Source of the DNA: Gymnopus androsaceus JB14
Taxonomy: Eukaryota; Basidiomycota; Agaricomycetes; Agaricales; Omphalotaceae
Direction: 5' to 3'
DNA: 25,043 bases
Assembly (NCBI GenBank): GCA_009733575.1
Contig: ML770017.1
Span: 1 to 25,043 of the forward strand
The position numbers were made by a program, and so were the translations under genes. Positions 17,567 to 25,043 of the stretch are shown here, piece after piece. Under the pieces are notes generated by a model. It was not told the DNA's origin and did no database searches. It worked only from the letters and a program-made list of their open reading frames with translations. Positions within the stretch are counted from its first letter, which is position 1, and every line of letters begins with the position of its first letter.

Positions 17567-19237
17567 TCAAAGCATGGAAGTCCATCGTGTATGTAGAATT
17601 CGGTGAAGTGGTTTAGTGAGCAGGTCCGCGAAGTTGTCTTTGTTTGAGACATAGATTACGTCGAGTTGCCGTTTCGAGATACAATCTCGAATGAAGTGTT
17701 CGCGAATGGAGATGTGTTTCATCTTGCTGTGAGCAAGTGGATCATGTGTGCAGGCGATCACGCCTTGATTATCGCAAAAGAGTGATGTGGGGGAACGTTG
17801 GGGAAAGCCCAATTCCGCAAACAAATTTCTGAACCACAAGATTTCACGAGTGCAGTGAGTTGAAGCAAGATACTCTGCCTCGCAGGAAGAGAGAGCAACG
17901 ACCCCTTGTTGCTTTGAACTCCACGAAAGAGGGGAGTTACCCATCATAATGAAGAATCCGGATATTGATTTACGGGAATCTCCCATTCCCCAGTCGGAGT
18001 CGGATAGAGCTCGGATAGTAGGATAAGTGGTAGTAGATGTTCCCAAGTTGAGGGAGTAGCGAGGTGTCCCCTATAGATATTGAAGTAGGTGTTTAGCGGC
18101 GGTGATGTGTGAGGGACCAAAATTGACCATGTATCCGGCTAGCTCCCTGACAGTGTAGCTGATGTCCGGTCTAGAACAGTTTGAAAGATACATGCACTTC
18201 CCTACAATTGCGCCGTACGGGAAACTCTCTACTATCTTCTGTTCTTCGGGCGAGAGTGGCGTTGTTTGTGGGGAGAGACGTTTTCCTGGGTCCATAGGCG
18301 TATGTACCGGATTGCAGTTTTCGTATCTGAATTCACGGAGGATGGATTGGGTGTAGCAGTATTGGTCAATGGAGATGGAACACGCAGATTGGTCTCATGA
18401 GATGCCACAACCAAGGTGAAACGTTGGTTCACCATTGTTTGTGATTTCAAATAGTGAAGTAAGCTGGTCCATGACTAGGTCCAACTCTTTCACGGAGGAG
18501 GAGGCAATGAGCATGTCGTCGACGCTGGTTGTAATGTAAGTGCGTTCTCCATCCAACTCTTGGATGTATACGCTCCAGTCCAACTCGAGTTGTTTGAAAC
18601 CGATTGACTCAAGTCTCGAGCTAAGTTCTTGATACCATTGTCTCCCCGACTGCTTCAGTCTGTATAGCCCTTTGCGTAATCTCCAATACCCTGATCCGGC
18701 GATGTGAGGTTTCTTCATATAGATTTCTTCATCAAGGGGACTGTTTAGGTATGCGGTTTTGATGTCAATCTGTCATAGTTCCATATTGTGTTTGGCAGTA
18801 AGGGCAAGGATAGTCCACATTGATTCCCAGCAAGCAACGGGGGCAAATGTATAAGTGAAGTCTTGTCCAGGGATCTGTGTGAACCCTTTCGCAACGAGTC
18901 TGGCCTTAAAACACGTGATGAGCCCTTCCTTGTCATGTTTGATGTGTAGAACCCATTTCGAGCTGACAGCCTTTCTCCCTTGGGGTATCTCGTCAACTTC
19001 TTTGTAAACCCCTTTCTCTTTCAACAACTCGAGCTCCTCATAGATTGCTGTGAGCCAGTAGGTCCAATAGACTGATGATTGTGCTTCTTGTACGGTGGAG
19101 GGATCTCTGGCTTTGGGGTTGTTGATGGGAAGGGTGAGAGCTGCGTTGGCTACCTCTGCTTGTATGAAGCTTTGGGCAATGGTAGGGAAATCTAGTTCTT
19201 CGCATTCCAGTTCAAGTTCTGAGTCTGAGGACGTTGA
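17567..19237 (-). pseudogene. Copia reverse transcriptase-RNase H, three in-frame stops
   Basis: A single frame without shifts runs from 19237 to 17567 (about 556 codons). RT motifs: VSSKWVLHIKHDKEG, KARLVAKGF, DIKTAYLNSPLDEEIYMKKP, WRLRKGLYRLKQ, the catalytic box SVDDM (usual YVDD has Tyr where Ser stands here), FHLG, and RPDISYTV. RNase H follows: ALSDSDWGM, LSWSSKQQ, SSCEAEYLA, LFCDNQG, and the closing DLLTKPLH. Stops are TGA at 18773-18775, TGA at 18395-18397 and TAG at 18071-18073. The first two TGA could derive from CGA by a C-to-T change. Upstream of 19237 a TAA closes the frame, and no integrase or protease motif exists before gag. The product would copy retrotransposon RNA, but this copy is inactive. 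Confidence 0.92.
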
Positions 19238-19544
19238 TTAGTGGGTCTTCTTCCTTGGTCCCCCCCTTGTCCGTTGTACCAATGAAGTTAACCACGTAGC
19301 ATGCAGGTAACCATCTTGTATGAGAAGGTCTAGGAAGGACTGGCGGAGCCATTTCGACATCATCACCATTGGTGTCTCTGCAGTTGCAGGGTTTAGGATT
19401 GACATAGATTGATTTTAAAACATTACTTACACATCCATTTCACCACCGTGTGGAGTGTTTGATGTGTCTTGTTCATTGCTGGTCAGCAGGTTCCTACGGG
19501 TGCATAGTTTTAGTTTATTTCATTTGGGTTAATGGAGTGGTTAC

Positions 19545-20426
19545 TCATGTTTCATCATCCAATTTGGATGGGTCAAGTTGTGTAAATTGTTTGCCACTAC
19601 GTTCAGTGTTGTCTGAACGGTGGTCAACATCCACGGGGAGGTCATCCCATAGCATCTCGGAGGGTGGTAATGCGGGTAGTGTTACAGGGAAACCATGGAA
19701 AACAATGTCGCAGTGAGTTAGGATTGTGCGAGATTTTGGAAAGTAGTGCATACCTGCAGCTTCGGATTCCTTCATCTTTTCATGGAGGTGATCACGACAG
19801 TAGCCCCAATTGTCGTCGCTGGTCATTAGCGTTGCAAGATGCTTTGCAAACTCGGGATCAGGCATCAGCAGAGGGTCTGTGTTGCGGAGTTGACTGTACA
19901 GTTGGATCATTGTGGTCAACCATGAGGCGGGATCGTCAGAGTCTCTGCAGACATTGCCGATGATTTGCTGTTTAAGGGATATGGCAGCCAAGGAATTTGT
20001 TGGTTTGTATTCATTTTTCAAGGTGAACCATGCTGAGTGAGCAGACTTGCAGTTGTTGACAACGTAGAGCTTCTGGGTCGGAACGGCCTTGACTATAACG
20101 GCGAGGGCTTTCTTATTGCCATCTAACCAAGTCTTGGCTGCAGCTTTTGCCAGTGCAACTGCCTCTTCGTTACCGCGGGTTTTCCCTTTCACCCAGTTGC
20201 CCTCCACAAGGACATCAACTTCTGTACTTGTCTCGAGGGTAGGGATCACCGGTGGCTTGTAATCCGGGCCATCGATGTATCTCCAGTAGTCCGCAGCATC
20301 AAGTTCGAGCTCGGATTTTCTACAGAATTCGTTGTAATTATTTGAACCATCTTTGTTTTCCTTTATAGGGGTAAGCAAGATTTTCTTCCAATTCCCTTTC
20401 TCGGAATCATCGGTGATTTCAGTCAT
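19545..20426 (-). CDS. Copia Gag polyprotein (UBN2-like), no zinc knuckle
   Basis: Complete open frame of 293 codons with ATG start. The copia-type gag domain covers about residues 15-215: NYNEFCRKSELELDAADYW near the start, YIDG, then HSAWFTLKNEY and SLKQQIIGNV, followed by the LLMPDPEFAKHLATLM-type segment. Gag normally forms virus-like particles packaging the element RNA. No CCHC zinc knuckle follows, and the frame stops 300 bp before the RT frame. It has stayed open while RT has three stops, which could reflect chance or selection on gag. Its start lies about 120 bp inside the primer site. Confidence 0.88.
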   Translation of the reverse strand: MTEITDDSEKGNWKKILLTPIKENKDGSNNYNEFCRKSELELDAADYWRYIDGPDYKPPVIPTLETSTEVDVLVEGNWVKGKTRGNEEAVALAKAAAKTWLDGNKKALAVIVKAVPTQKLYVVNNCKSAHSAWFTLKNEYKPTNSLAAISLKQQIIGNVCRDSDDPASWLTTMIQLYSQLRNTDPLLMPDPEFAKHLATLMTSDDNWGYCRDHLHEKMKESEAAGMHYFPKSRTILTHCDIVFHGFPVTLPALPPSEMLWDDLPVDVDHRSDNTERSGKQFTQLDPSKLDDET

Positions 20427-20537
20427 AGCTGGTGAGGGGAGTTTTGATTTTGAGAAGTTGTATTACCGTAAGGTTTATTGGGTTTAGAGAACTTGGTGAG
20501 CTCGATATGTGATGTATATGCGCAGATTTAGAGCTCG

Positions 20538-20549
20538 GGGCCCATAACC
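20538..20549 (-). promoter_or_regulatory. Primer binding site, initiator-Met half-tRNA type
   Basis: On the element strand GGTTATGGGCCC lies directly inside the 5' LTR end. It is complementary to the anticodon-arm sequence GGGCCCATAACC of eukaryotic initiator tRNA-Met, the internal priming site known for Drosophila copia and yeast Ty5. The hAT insertion duplicates its edge. Confidence 0.8.
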
Positions 20550-20554
20550 TATTG

Positions 20555-21280
20555 TAGAGATGGGCACGAATAGCGAATATTCATGAGTATTCATGAGTAT
20601 TTAGCCATTCGTTACTCGCGAATAATTAGTCATGAGTGACAAATATATTCGTTACATGAGTACTTACTCGAGTATAAATAGCCACTTTGATGTCACAAAT
20701 ATTCATGGTACTTTATTCATGAATATTCGCAAATATTCGCTGACATCACGTGCTTGTTAGCACGAGCATGTGAGGTATTCATTACTTAAGCAAACATTCA
20801 ATATATAACTTAATTCGGCTATGTTTGAAGATGTATATAATGTTATTGACATGTAACTGTAATAAAATCTGTGTGGCTTAGTGGTTATGGGCACTGACTC
20901 TGGATTAAGGTCAGGCCTTCCTGTGATAGCTGACCAGCAGAGTTCAATTCTCAGTACTGCCACAATTTTGTGTCATGTAATAGTACTCGGAAATGTATAC
21001 AGACTGTATTTATATTATTATTAAACACTAATATAGTACTTCAACATTATTACTTACATGTTCGGGCCTATATTTACTTTATTTGTAATGTTGTTAATTA
21101 ATCACCAGTATACTCGAGTATTCGTCCTAAAATACTCGTTATTCACAAATATTTGTTCATGAATATATGTCTGTACAAATATTTGAGTATATACTCAAGT
21201 ATAAATAGTGGATTTGAGGTGACAAATATTCGTACCACAAATAACGAATATACTCGAGTATGTATTCGTGCCCACCTCTA
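20555..21280. mobile_element. 726-bp non-autonomous hAT-type element, TSD ACCTATTG
   Basis: Ends TAGAGATGGGCACGAATA and the inverse of TAGAGGTGGGCACGAATA, flanked by a perfect 8-bp duplication ACCTATTG at 20547-20554 and 21281-21288. Both the 8-bp duplication and the TAGAGRTGGGCA terminus are typical of hAT transposons. Sub-terminal regions are packed with ATTCATGAGTATTC and ACTCGAGTAT words. The interior has no transposase but carries a tRNA-like sequence. It landed exactly on the junction between primer site and 5' LTR of the copia element, so it is younger than that insertion. Confidence 0.92.
20872..20964 (+). ncRNA. tRNA-like sequence inside the hAT element
   Basis: TGTGGC at the start pairs with GCCACA at the end as an acceptor stem. 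In between are an A-box-like GGCTTAGTGGTTATGGGCA, an anticodon-arm-like CTGAC...GTCAG stem with an oversized loop, a long variable region and a B-box-like GAGTTCAATTCTC. The length of 93 nt and the layout recall class II tRNAs (Ser/Leu). The loop and weak T stem argue against a functional tRNA; a tRNA pseudogene or SINE head is more likely. Confidence 0.45.
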
Positions 21281-21283
21281 ACC

Positions 21284-21497
21284 TATTGACGGTAGTGTAG
21301 TTCAATGAGATTTAATTGGAACAATTGGTTCTGGTTCGGAGCAACGAGAGTTTAGTATTAGTTGTACAAGTTATTCAACGGGTATCATACCTGGTCCGGA
21401 GCAACGAGAGTTAAAGGGGTCGTTGCTCCGACCCAGGTTAGTAAGTAAGTCCGATCGTACTAACTCGGCATGGGCGCTTGGACACCATCCGTTAACA
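21284..21497 (-). repeat. 5' LTR of the copia element
   Basis: 214 bp, same length and nearly identical to the LTR at 17330-17543. Its inner end (TATTG) is part of the 8-bp duplication created by the hAT insertion. Confidence 0.95.
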
Positions 21498-21502
21498 AAA
21501 AG

Positions 21503-21878
21503 TGTGATTTCGTTCCTGAATTTTTTCCTTGTAATTTTTGCTCAAATGAAGGAGACAGATGTCTTTGAAACATGTAGAAGACCTTACATTAAAAGTTCGA
21601 AGAGCAACCGTTAAGAACTGCAAGAGCTACAGCCTATATACTGTGGTTTATGCACTTCTGGGCGCTTTTGCACTCGTATACATTGAATTTCCAAGAAGCC
21701 CGGGCGGTCCGAACACAACCTGATGAGACTCCGGTGACCTCTCAAGCTACAGATGACCAAGCTACTTCGGGAGAAAGGAAGCCTGGCAGAAAGGAAGTAA
21801 AGAAGCCCTCGTTCTGCGGGCTGCTTTTCGGAAAATTTTCGGATGTGCGACAGGCTTGTGACTCCCCACTAACTCGTT
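21503..21878. other. Upstream region of the esterase gene, no gene seen
   Basis: Begins at the copia target site. Open frames on both strands lack known domains, and those near its right end overlap the esterase exon 1 in other frames. This is presumably the promoter region; the retrotransposon now lies about 425 bp upstream of the ATG. Confidence 0.35.
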
Positions 21879-21884
21879 TATAAA
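21879..21884 (+). promoter_or_regulatory. Candidate TATA box of the esterase gene
   Basis: TATAAA within CGTTTATAAAGCTGG, 43 bp before the ATG at 21922. A start site about 30 bp downstream would give a leader of only some 10-15 bases. Confidence 0.45.
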
Positions 21885-21921
21885 GCTGGTGCGGTTCACC
21901 TGACGGTGGAGAGCATTCGCA

Positions 21922-23609
21922 ATGAAGGTGATAATTACTGCCATCGCGTTCCTTATGCCAATATTTTCCAGCTCTGCACTGAGCGCATCTACGAGCAATG
22001 CAACCTCGGACTCGGGCCTGGTGATCAAAAACAACGATCCCAGGATTCACTTCAATGGTCGATGGGACGAGTCACCTGGAACTTGGTGGTACGAACCCGT
22101 CCTTTTTCCTTTCCATTTTGTCTATACTGATCCTGCTTTAGGGCCAGCTCTGGCTTGAAGCTACACGTCCAAAACCTAAAATCACTTTCTTTGAATTTGG
22201 GCCCTCATACCACTGTTCCTCTCGCTTCGGTTGGAGTCTCTCTCAACTACGGCGAGATTGCCACGGTCAACGTTTCTCAAGGCGTGAACGGCATATTTGG
22301 GGAGTCTGCGGCGTTGCAAGTGGGAACATCAGAGGGAGACTTATCTGTTGTTCGCTTAAACGTTGAAGGATGGCAGGACAACAGGATTAATCTTGAAAGC
22401 ATATCCCTGAACTCCGTGCGTACTTATTACGACTCTGTCTACCTGAGCAAACCAAAAACTAATGATTGCTTGAAAGGATGCTACACTTTTGTCGTATGTA
22501 CCGTCGAAACTAGCGTTTCAATTCATAGGCGATTCACTTTCGGCTGTATGTATCGGACTCGTGTGGTATCAATGCTTTCTGAACCTTCTATAGGGCCAAT
22601 TCCTACCCGAGGGAGTTGATCAGGCCTGGACTTTCCTTACGGGGGAACATTTCAAAGCAGAGCATAACATCAACGCACAACCCGGGGCAGCTTTATCGGT
22701 GGGAGAATCCTTTTTTATATTAATTTTAACTGAACGCATGATCCTAGGATATTGTATCATTTGGGAACGAGCATGGAGTGTCGTTTCAATTCTTCAGAGT
22801 AAGGTTGACTTTAACCACTCGATCATTGGTGCTGACGCAACAGTTACAGACGGAGGATACCGGCTACTTTGACACCACTGATCACAACTTTACAACTCCA
22901 TGGAACTTCAGTAGGGATCAACCTCCTGCTACACATGTCGTAATCCATATCGGGTAAGTGATAAGTATATCCCGCTTTGACCTTACCAATTTCGATCCGT
23001 CGATCTTTCAGAGCGAATGATGCCGCGCAAAATGTTACGGACGCGGCATTTGTACAGGTGCGTCCACTTATTCGTAATGATAAAAATGATTGCGTTCATA
23101 TTATATACTTAGGTGTATTCCAACTTCCTGGTTCGTCTCCGCACAATCTATACCCATCAGCCAATCTTTGTCTTCACGCCGGTCAGTAGTTTATCTTCCA
23201 TGCTAAGTACGAATTTCAGCCTAACATACTTTTGACTAAGTGGGGCTGGCCAAACGCCGACGGGACCATTAGTCAGTACTACCAGGGACAATACCAGATA
23301 ATCGTTGACCAAAGGTAAGTATCAGTCTTTAGACCTAGTAGAGCTGGTTATTTATCGTATTTTTAGACATTCAATTGGCGACGATCAAGTTTTCCTAGTG
23401 AACACAACCGGATGGGTTACATTTGAAGATGTTTTCCCCGCGTAAGTTCGCATGCCAAGCGTAATCTGCTTCTCGTACTGAAGTACGCAAAACATCATAG
23501 CAATCAGCACCCTACCGTGGCAGGACATCAAAAGATTACTAGACTTTTCACTCAGTGGCTCCAGAAATGGGGGTTGGATCCAGAACTTGAGTGGGCGACG
23601 CCTGCCTAA
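21922..23609 (+). CDS. Secreted SGNH/GDSL esterase, CE2-like acetyl esterase (11 exons)
   Basis: CDS is join(21922..22088,22142..22415,22477..22545,22594..22698,22748..22798,22850..22953,23012..23057,23113..23181,23241..23314,23367..23441,23501..23609), 380 aa; all ten introns are GT-AG, about 45-70 bp, with matching phases. Residues 1-21 are a signal peptide. An N-terminal beta-sandwich-like region follows with FNGRWDESPGTWW and GLKLHVQNLKSLSLNL. The SGNH domain begins at FIGDSLSAGQFLPEG (nucleophile Ser167), has the block II glycine in NAQPGAALSD (Gly201), block III HIGANDAA (Asn259), TPWGWPNADG, and ANQHPTVAGHQ with the likely catalytic His348. The Asp three residues before that His, usual in GDSL enzymes, is Ala345; known CE2 esterases can work with a Ser-His dyad. 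The family removes acetyl groups from xylan, glucomannan or sugars outside the cell; substrate here is inferred only. All motifs are intact, so probably functional. Confidence 0.88.
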
Positions 23610-23718
23610 CCTCTACTACTGTACATCATTCTACATAAAAAGAGACTTGTGAATTCTCAATGAATCATGAAATAACTTGAATAAGGTAAATAAGTAGAAA
23701 CCATGTACAGTAACAGTC
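23610..23718. terminator. Shared 3' intergenic region of two convergent genes
   Basis: Only 109 bp separate the two stop codons. The AT-rich run with AATAAGGTAAATAAG around 23678-23694 could serve polyadenylation of the esterase transcript, meaning transcripts from both strands probably overlap. Confidence 0.35.
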
Positions 23719-25043
23719 CTATGTCGTAAATCTGAAGGTCAAACTTCTATTTCCCTTCGCCTCCGCCTCCATATCCTCCTGTCGTTTCTCAGCCTCACTA
23801 AGCTTCGCGTATGCTTGAGCGTTGCGATGATTGCGGTATTTATAGTAATATTTCTGGATGAACCATAGACAGACAGCTGTCCCTGCAAAAACAATGTTGA
23901 TAGTATTTCCCGTGCGGTAATCGGGCGCGTCCTTGGCTTGGTAGATTTGGGAACCCCATACTAAGCGCAGATAACATGTCAGTAAGACGGTAGCACAGCG
24001 CGATTCTGAAAAAACTCACCTCCGTATATGTTGGCAGCAAAAATAACTGATCCGGATGCCAACGTTCGCTTTCCGACACTCCTGTATTCAAAAACTCCGT
24101 ACAGTGAGGTGTAAAGAAAAGTAAACCAAAAACATACCCTGTGTTCTCGGACATCCACGCAATGTTCAACGGATGAGTATATGGCCAACAGGCGACCAAC
24201 AGTGCCGCAAAGTATCTTTATAATGCACTAAATGAAATTTCGCTGGAGGATTTGAAAGATGCGCTCACTTTACACCTTTACTTGTATCCTCCGGTAGAGC
24301 ACGGAGTAGAATCCATCCAACGAGTTGCCAGATCGCTAAACGTTTACAATTCATCGACAATTGAATGTGGAGTCAAGGTAGGTATTTACCTCCAAAAGCG
24401 CCATGGAATCCACGCTCGCGAATCTTGTCCGAATGGCGAATGAACAACACCGTCGTTATGCATTGCAAGACATAGGGTGGTGCAGTAAGAGCATTAGCAA
24501 CGAAGATTGAAAAGTCAAAGGTTTTAATGACGGATGGGAGATCTATCCAAAGAAAGAATCGTAAGGAGGGACTAGAATAAAACAAATTATGACTTACAAA
24601 CGCCCAAAGGACTAGTAGGTGTGAGACCGATGGCAGTGATAAGGAGATGTCCCCATAATCCGAGATCGGTCACAGCGTCTTTAACATCGGCCCAGTGCAC
24701 ATGCTTCCTATACGCGCGGAGTCGGTCAAGGTCAGAAATAAAGCAATCGCGCTAACATTGAAAAACATATACGCACTCGTAGACGCGTTTCGAAGGATCA
24801 TCACGTACGATACGTGTAACCGCAATGCGGACTTGCCTTTCGTCGAACCAGGACTTCCAGCCACGGATACCGCCTTTCGTGCGCGTTGAGTTTCTTGGCA
24901 AGTACAACCTAGAAGAATAGCATGTAAGCATTCTACAAGTAGAACAGGGTTTAGGAAAAAGAAACACCAACCAAGTAAGCACCGCAATGACAACAGTAAT
25001 CATACCGTCGACCAAGAACAACCACTTCCATCCCTCGAGCCCT
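23719..25043 (-). CDS. MFS transporter, DAL5/anion:cation symporter type (5' end outside window)
   Basis: Visible CDS is complement(join(23719..23960,24020..24081,24138..24215,24269..24335,24390..24542,24598..24707,24777..24908,24972..>25043)), the last 304 residues or so. Introns are GT-AG, 53-69 bp, phases consistent throughout. The first visible exon is GLEGWKWLFLVDGMITVVIA, the typical end of the N-terminal half (after helix 5) in the allantoate permease family. Next come TKGGIRGWKSWFDERQ and IVRDDPSK in the central loop, then helices 7-12, with YLPSVIKTF, HSDKIRERG, NIAWMSENTG and the DAL5-type GSQIYQAKDAPDYRTGNTIN before helix 12. The C-terminal tail is charged (KLSEAEKRQEDMEAEAKG). Relatives carry allantoate, ureidosuccinate, pantothenate, biotin or nicotinate with protons at the plasma membrane; the substrate cannot be told. 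No stops or shifts found in the visible part. Confidence 0.9.

Larger units (their letters stand above)
17330..21497 (-). mobile_element. Ty1/copia LTR retrotransposon, internally deleted, TSD AAAAG
   Basis: Two 214-bp LTRs (17330-17543 and 21284-21497) enclose gag and a decayed RT-RNase H on the minus strand. The 5-bp duplication AAAAG lies at 17325-17329 and 21498-21502. LTRs run 5'-TGTTAAC...GTCAATA-3' in element orientation, a non-canonical TG...TA end supported also by the solo LTR. A polypurine tract and a half-tRNA primer site are in the expected places. Gag lacks a zinc knuckle, and protease and integrase are absent: only about 300 bp of non-coding remnant separates gag from the RT frame. 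A 726-bp hAT-type element is inserted at the primer site/5' LTR boundary; without it the element is about 3.43 kb. It cannot be autonomous. Confidence 0.95.

Noticed and set aside
19664..19963. 99-codon plus-strand ORF
   Set aside because: Antisense to copia gag.
21742..22050. Minus-strand ORFs over the esterase start
   Set aside because: They overlap the signal-peptide exon and promoter antisense and lack any domain.

Overview
The window is nuclear DNA from a filamentous basidiomycete, most likely an Agaricomycete. Three things point there: genes cut by many short GT-AG introns (mostly 52-70 bp), protein families typical of mushrooms (a DUF6536 membrane protein, a mushroom-type multi-pass membrane protein, a CE2-like SGNH esterase, a DAL5-type MFS transporter), and a dense load of small transposons between genes. 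No bacterial feature, rRNA gene or intact standard tRNA gene was seen.

Layout. 1-1537: a degenerate minisatellite, unrecognised DNA and a 215-bp TA-flanked foldback element. 1538-3832 (+): a complete two-exon DUF6536 membrane protein gene. 3833-8690: gene-poor, with three copies of a 179-bp palindromic element, a 208-bp MITE, short repeats and a 731-bp TA-flanked element. 8690-10673 (-): a decayed gene with two tandem copies of an unrecognised domain, a low-complexity linker and an acidic tail. 11562-12790: a cluster of hairpin elements ending in CATCAG...CTGATG, one carrying a second transposon inside it, laid over ankyrin-repeat gene debris. 13005-14935 (-): an eight-exon membrane protein gene whose last intron holds a 488-bp MITE. 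That MITE contains telomere-like repeats and a large hairpin. 15229-15377: a solo LTR with perfect target duplications. 16184-16812: two copies of a tRNA-headed, T-tailed SINE-like repeat. 17330-21497 (-): a Ty1/copia element with two 214-bp LTRs, AAAAG target duplication, gag, a decayed RT-RNase H, polypurine tract and an initiator-Met half-tRNA primer site. It lacks protease and integrase and is interrupted by a 726-bp hAT-type element exactly at the primer site/LTR boundary. 21922-23609 (+): an 11-exon secreted SGNH esterase. 23719-25043 (-): the 3' part of an MFS transporter, convergent with the esterase and 109 bp from it.

The host genes do not look like one pathway. The esterase and transporter are convergent neighbours that could both serve extracellular nutrient use, but that is inference. 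The striking content is the layered transposon record: order of insertion can be read in several places (C into B, hAT into copia, MITE into an intron). Exon joins were worked out by hand from splice signals, reading phase and family resemblance; no alignment or transcript data were available.
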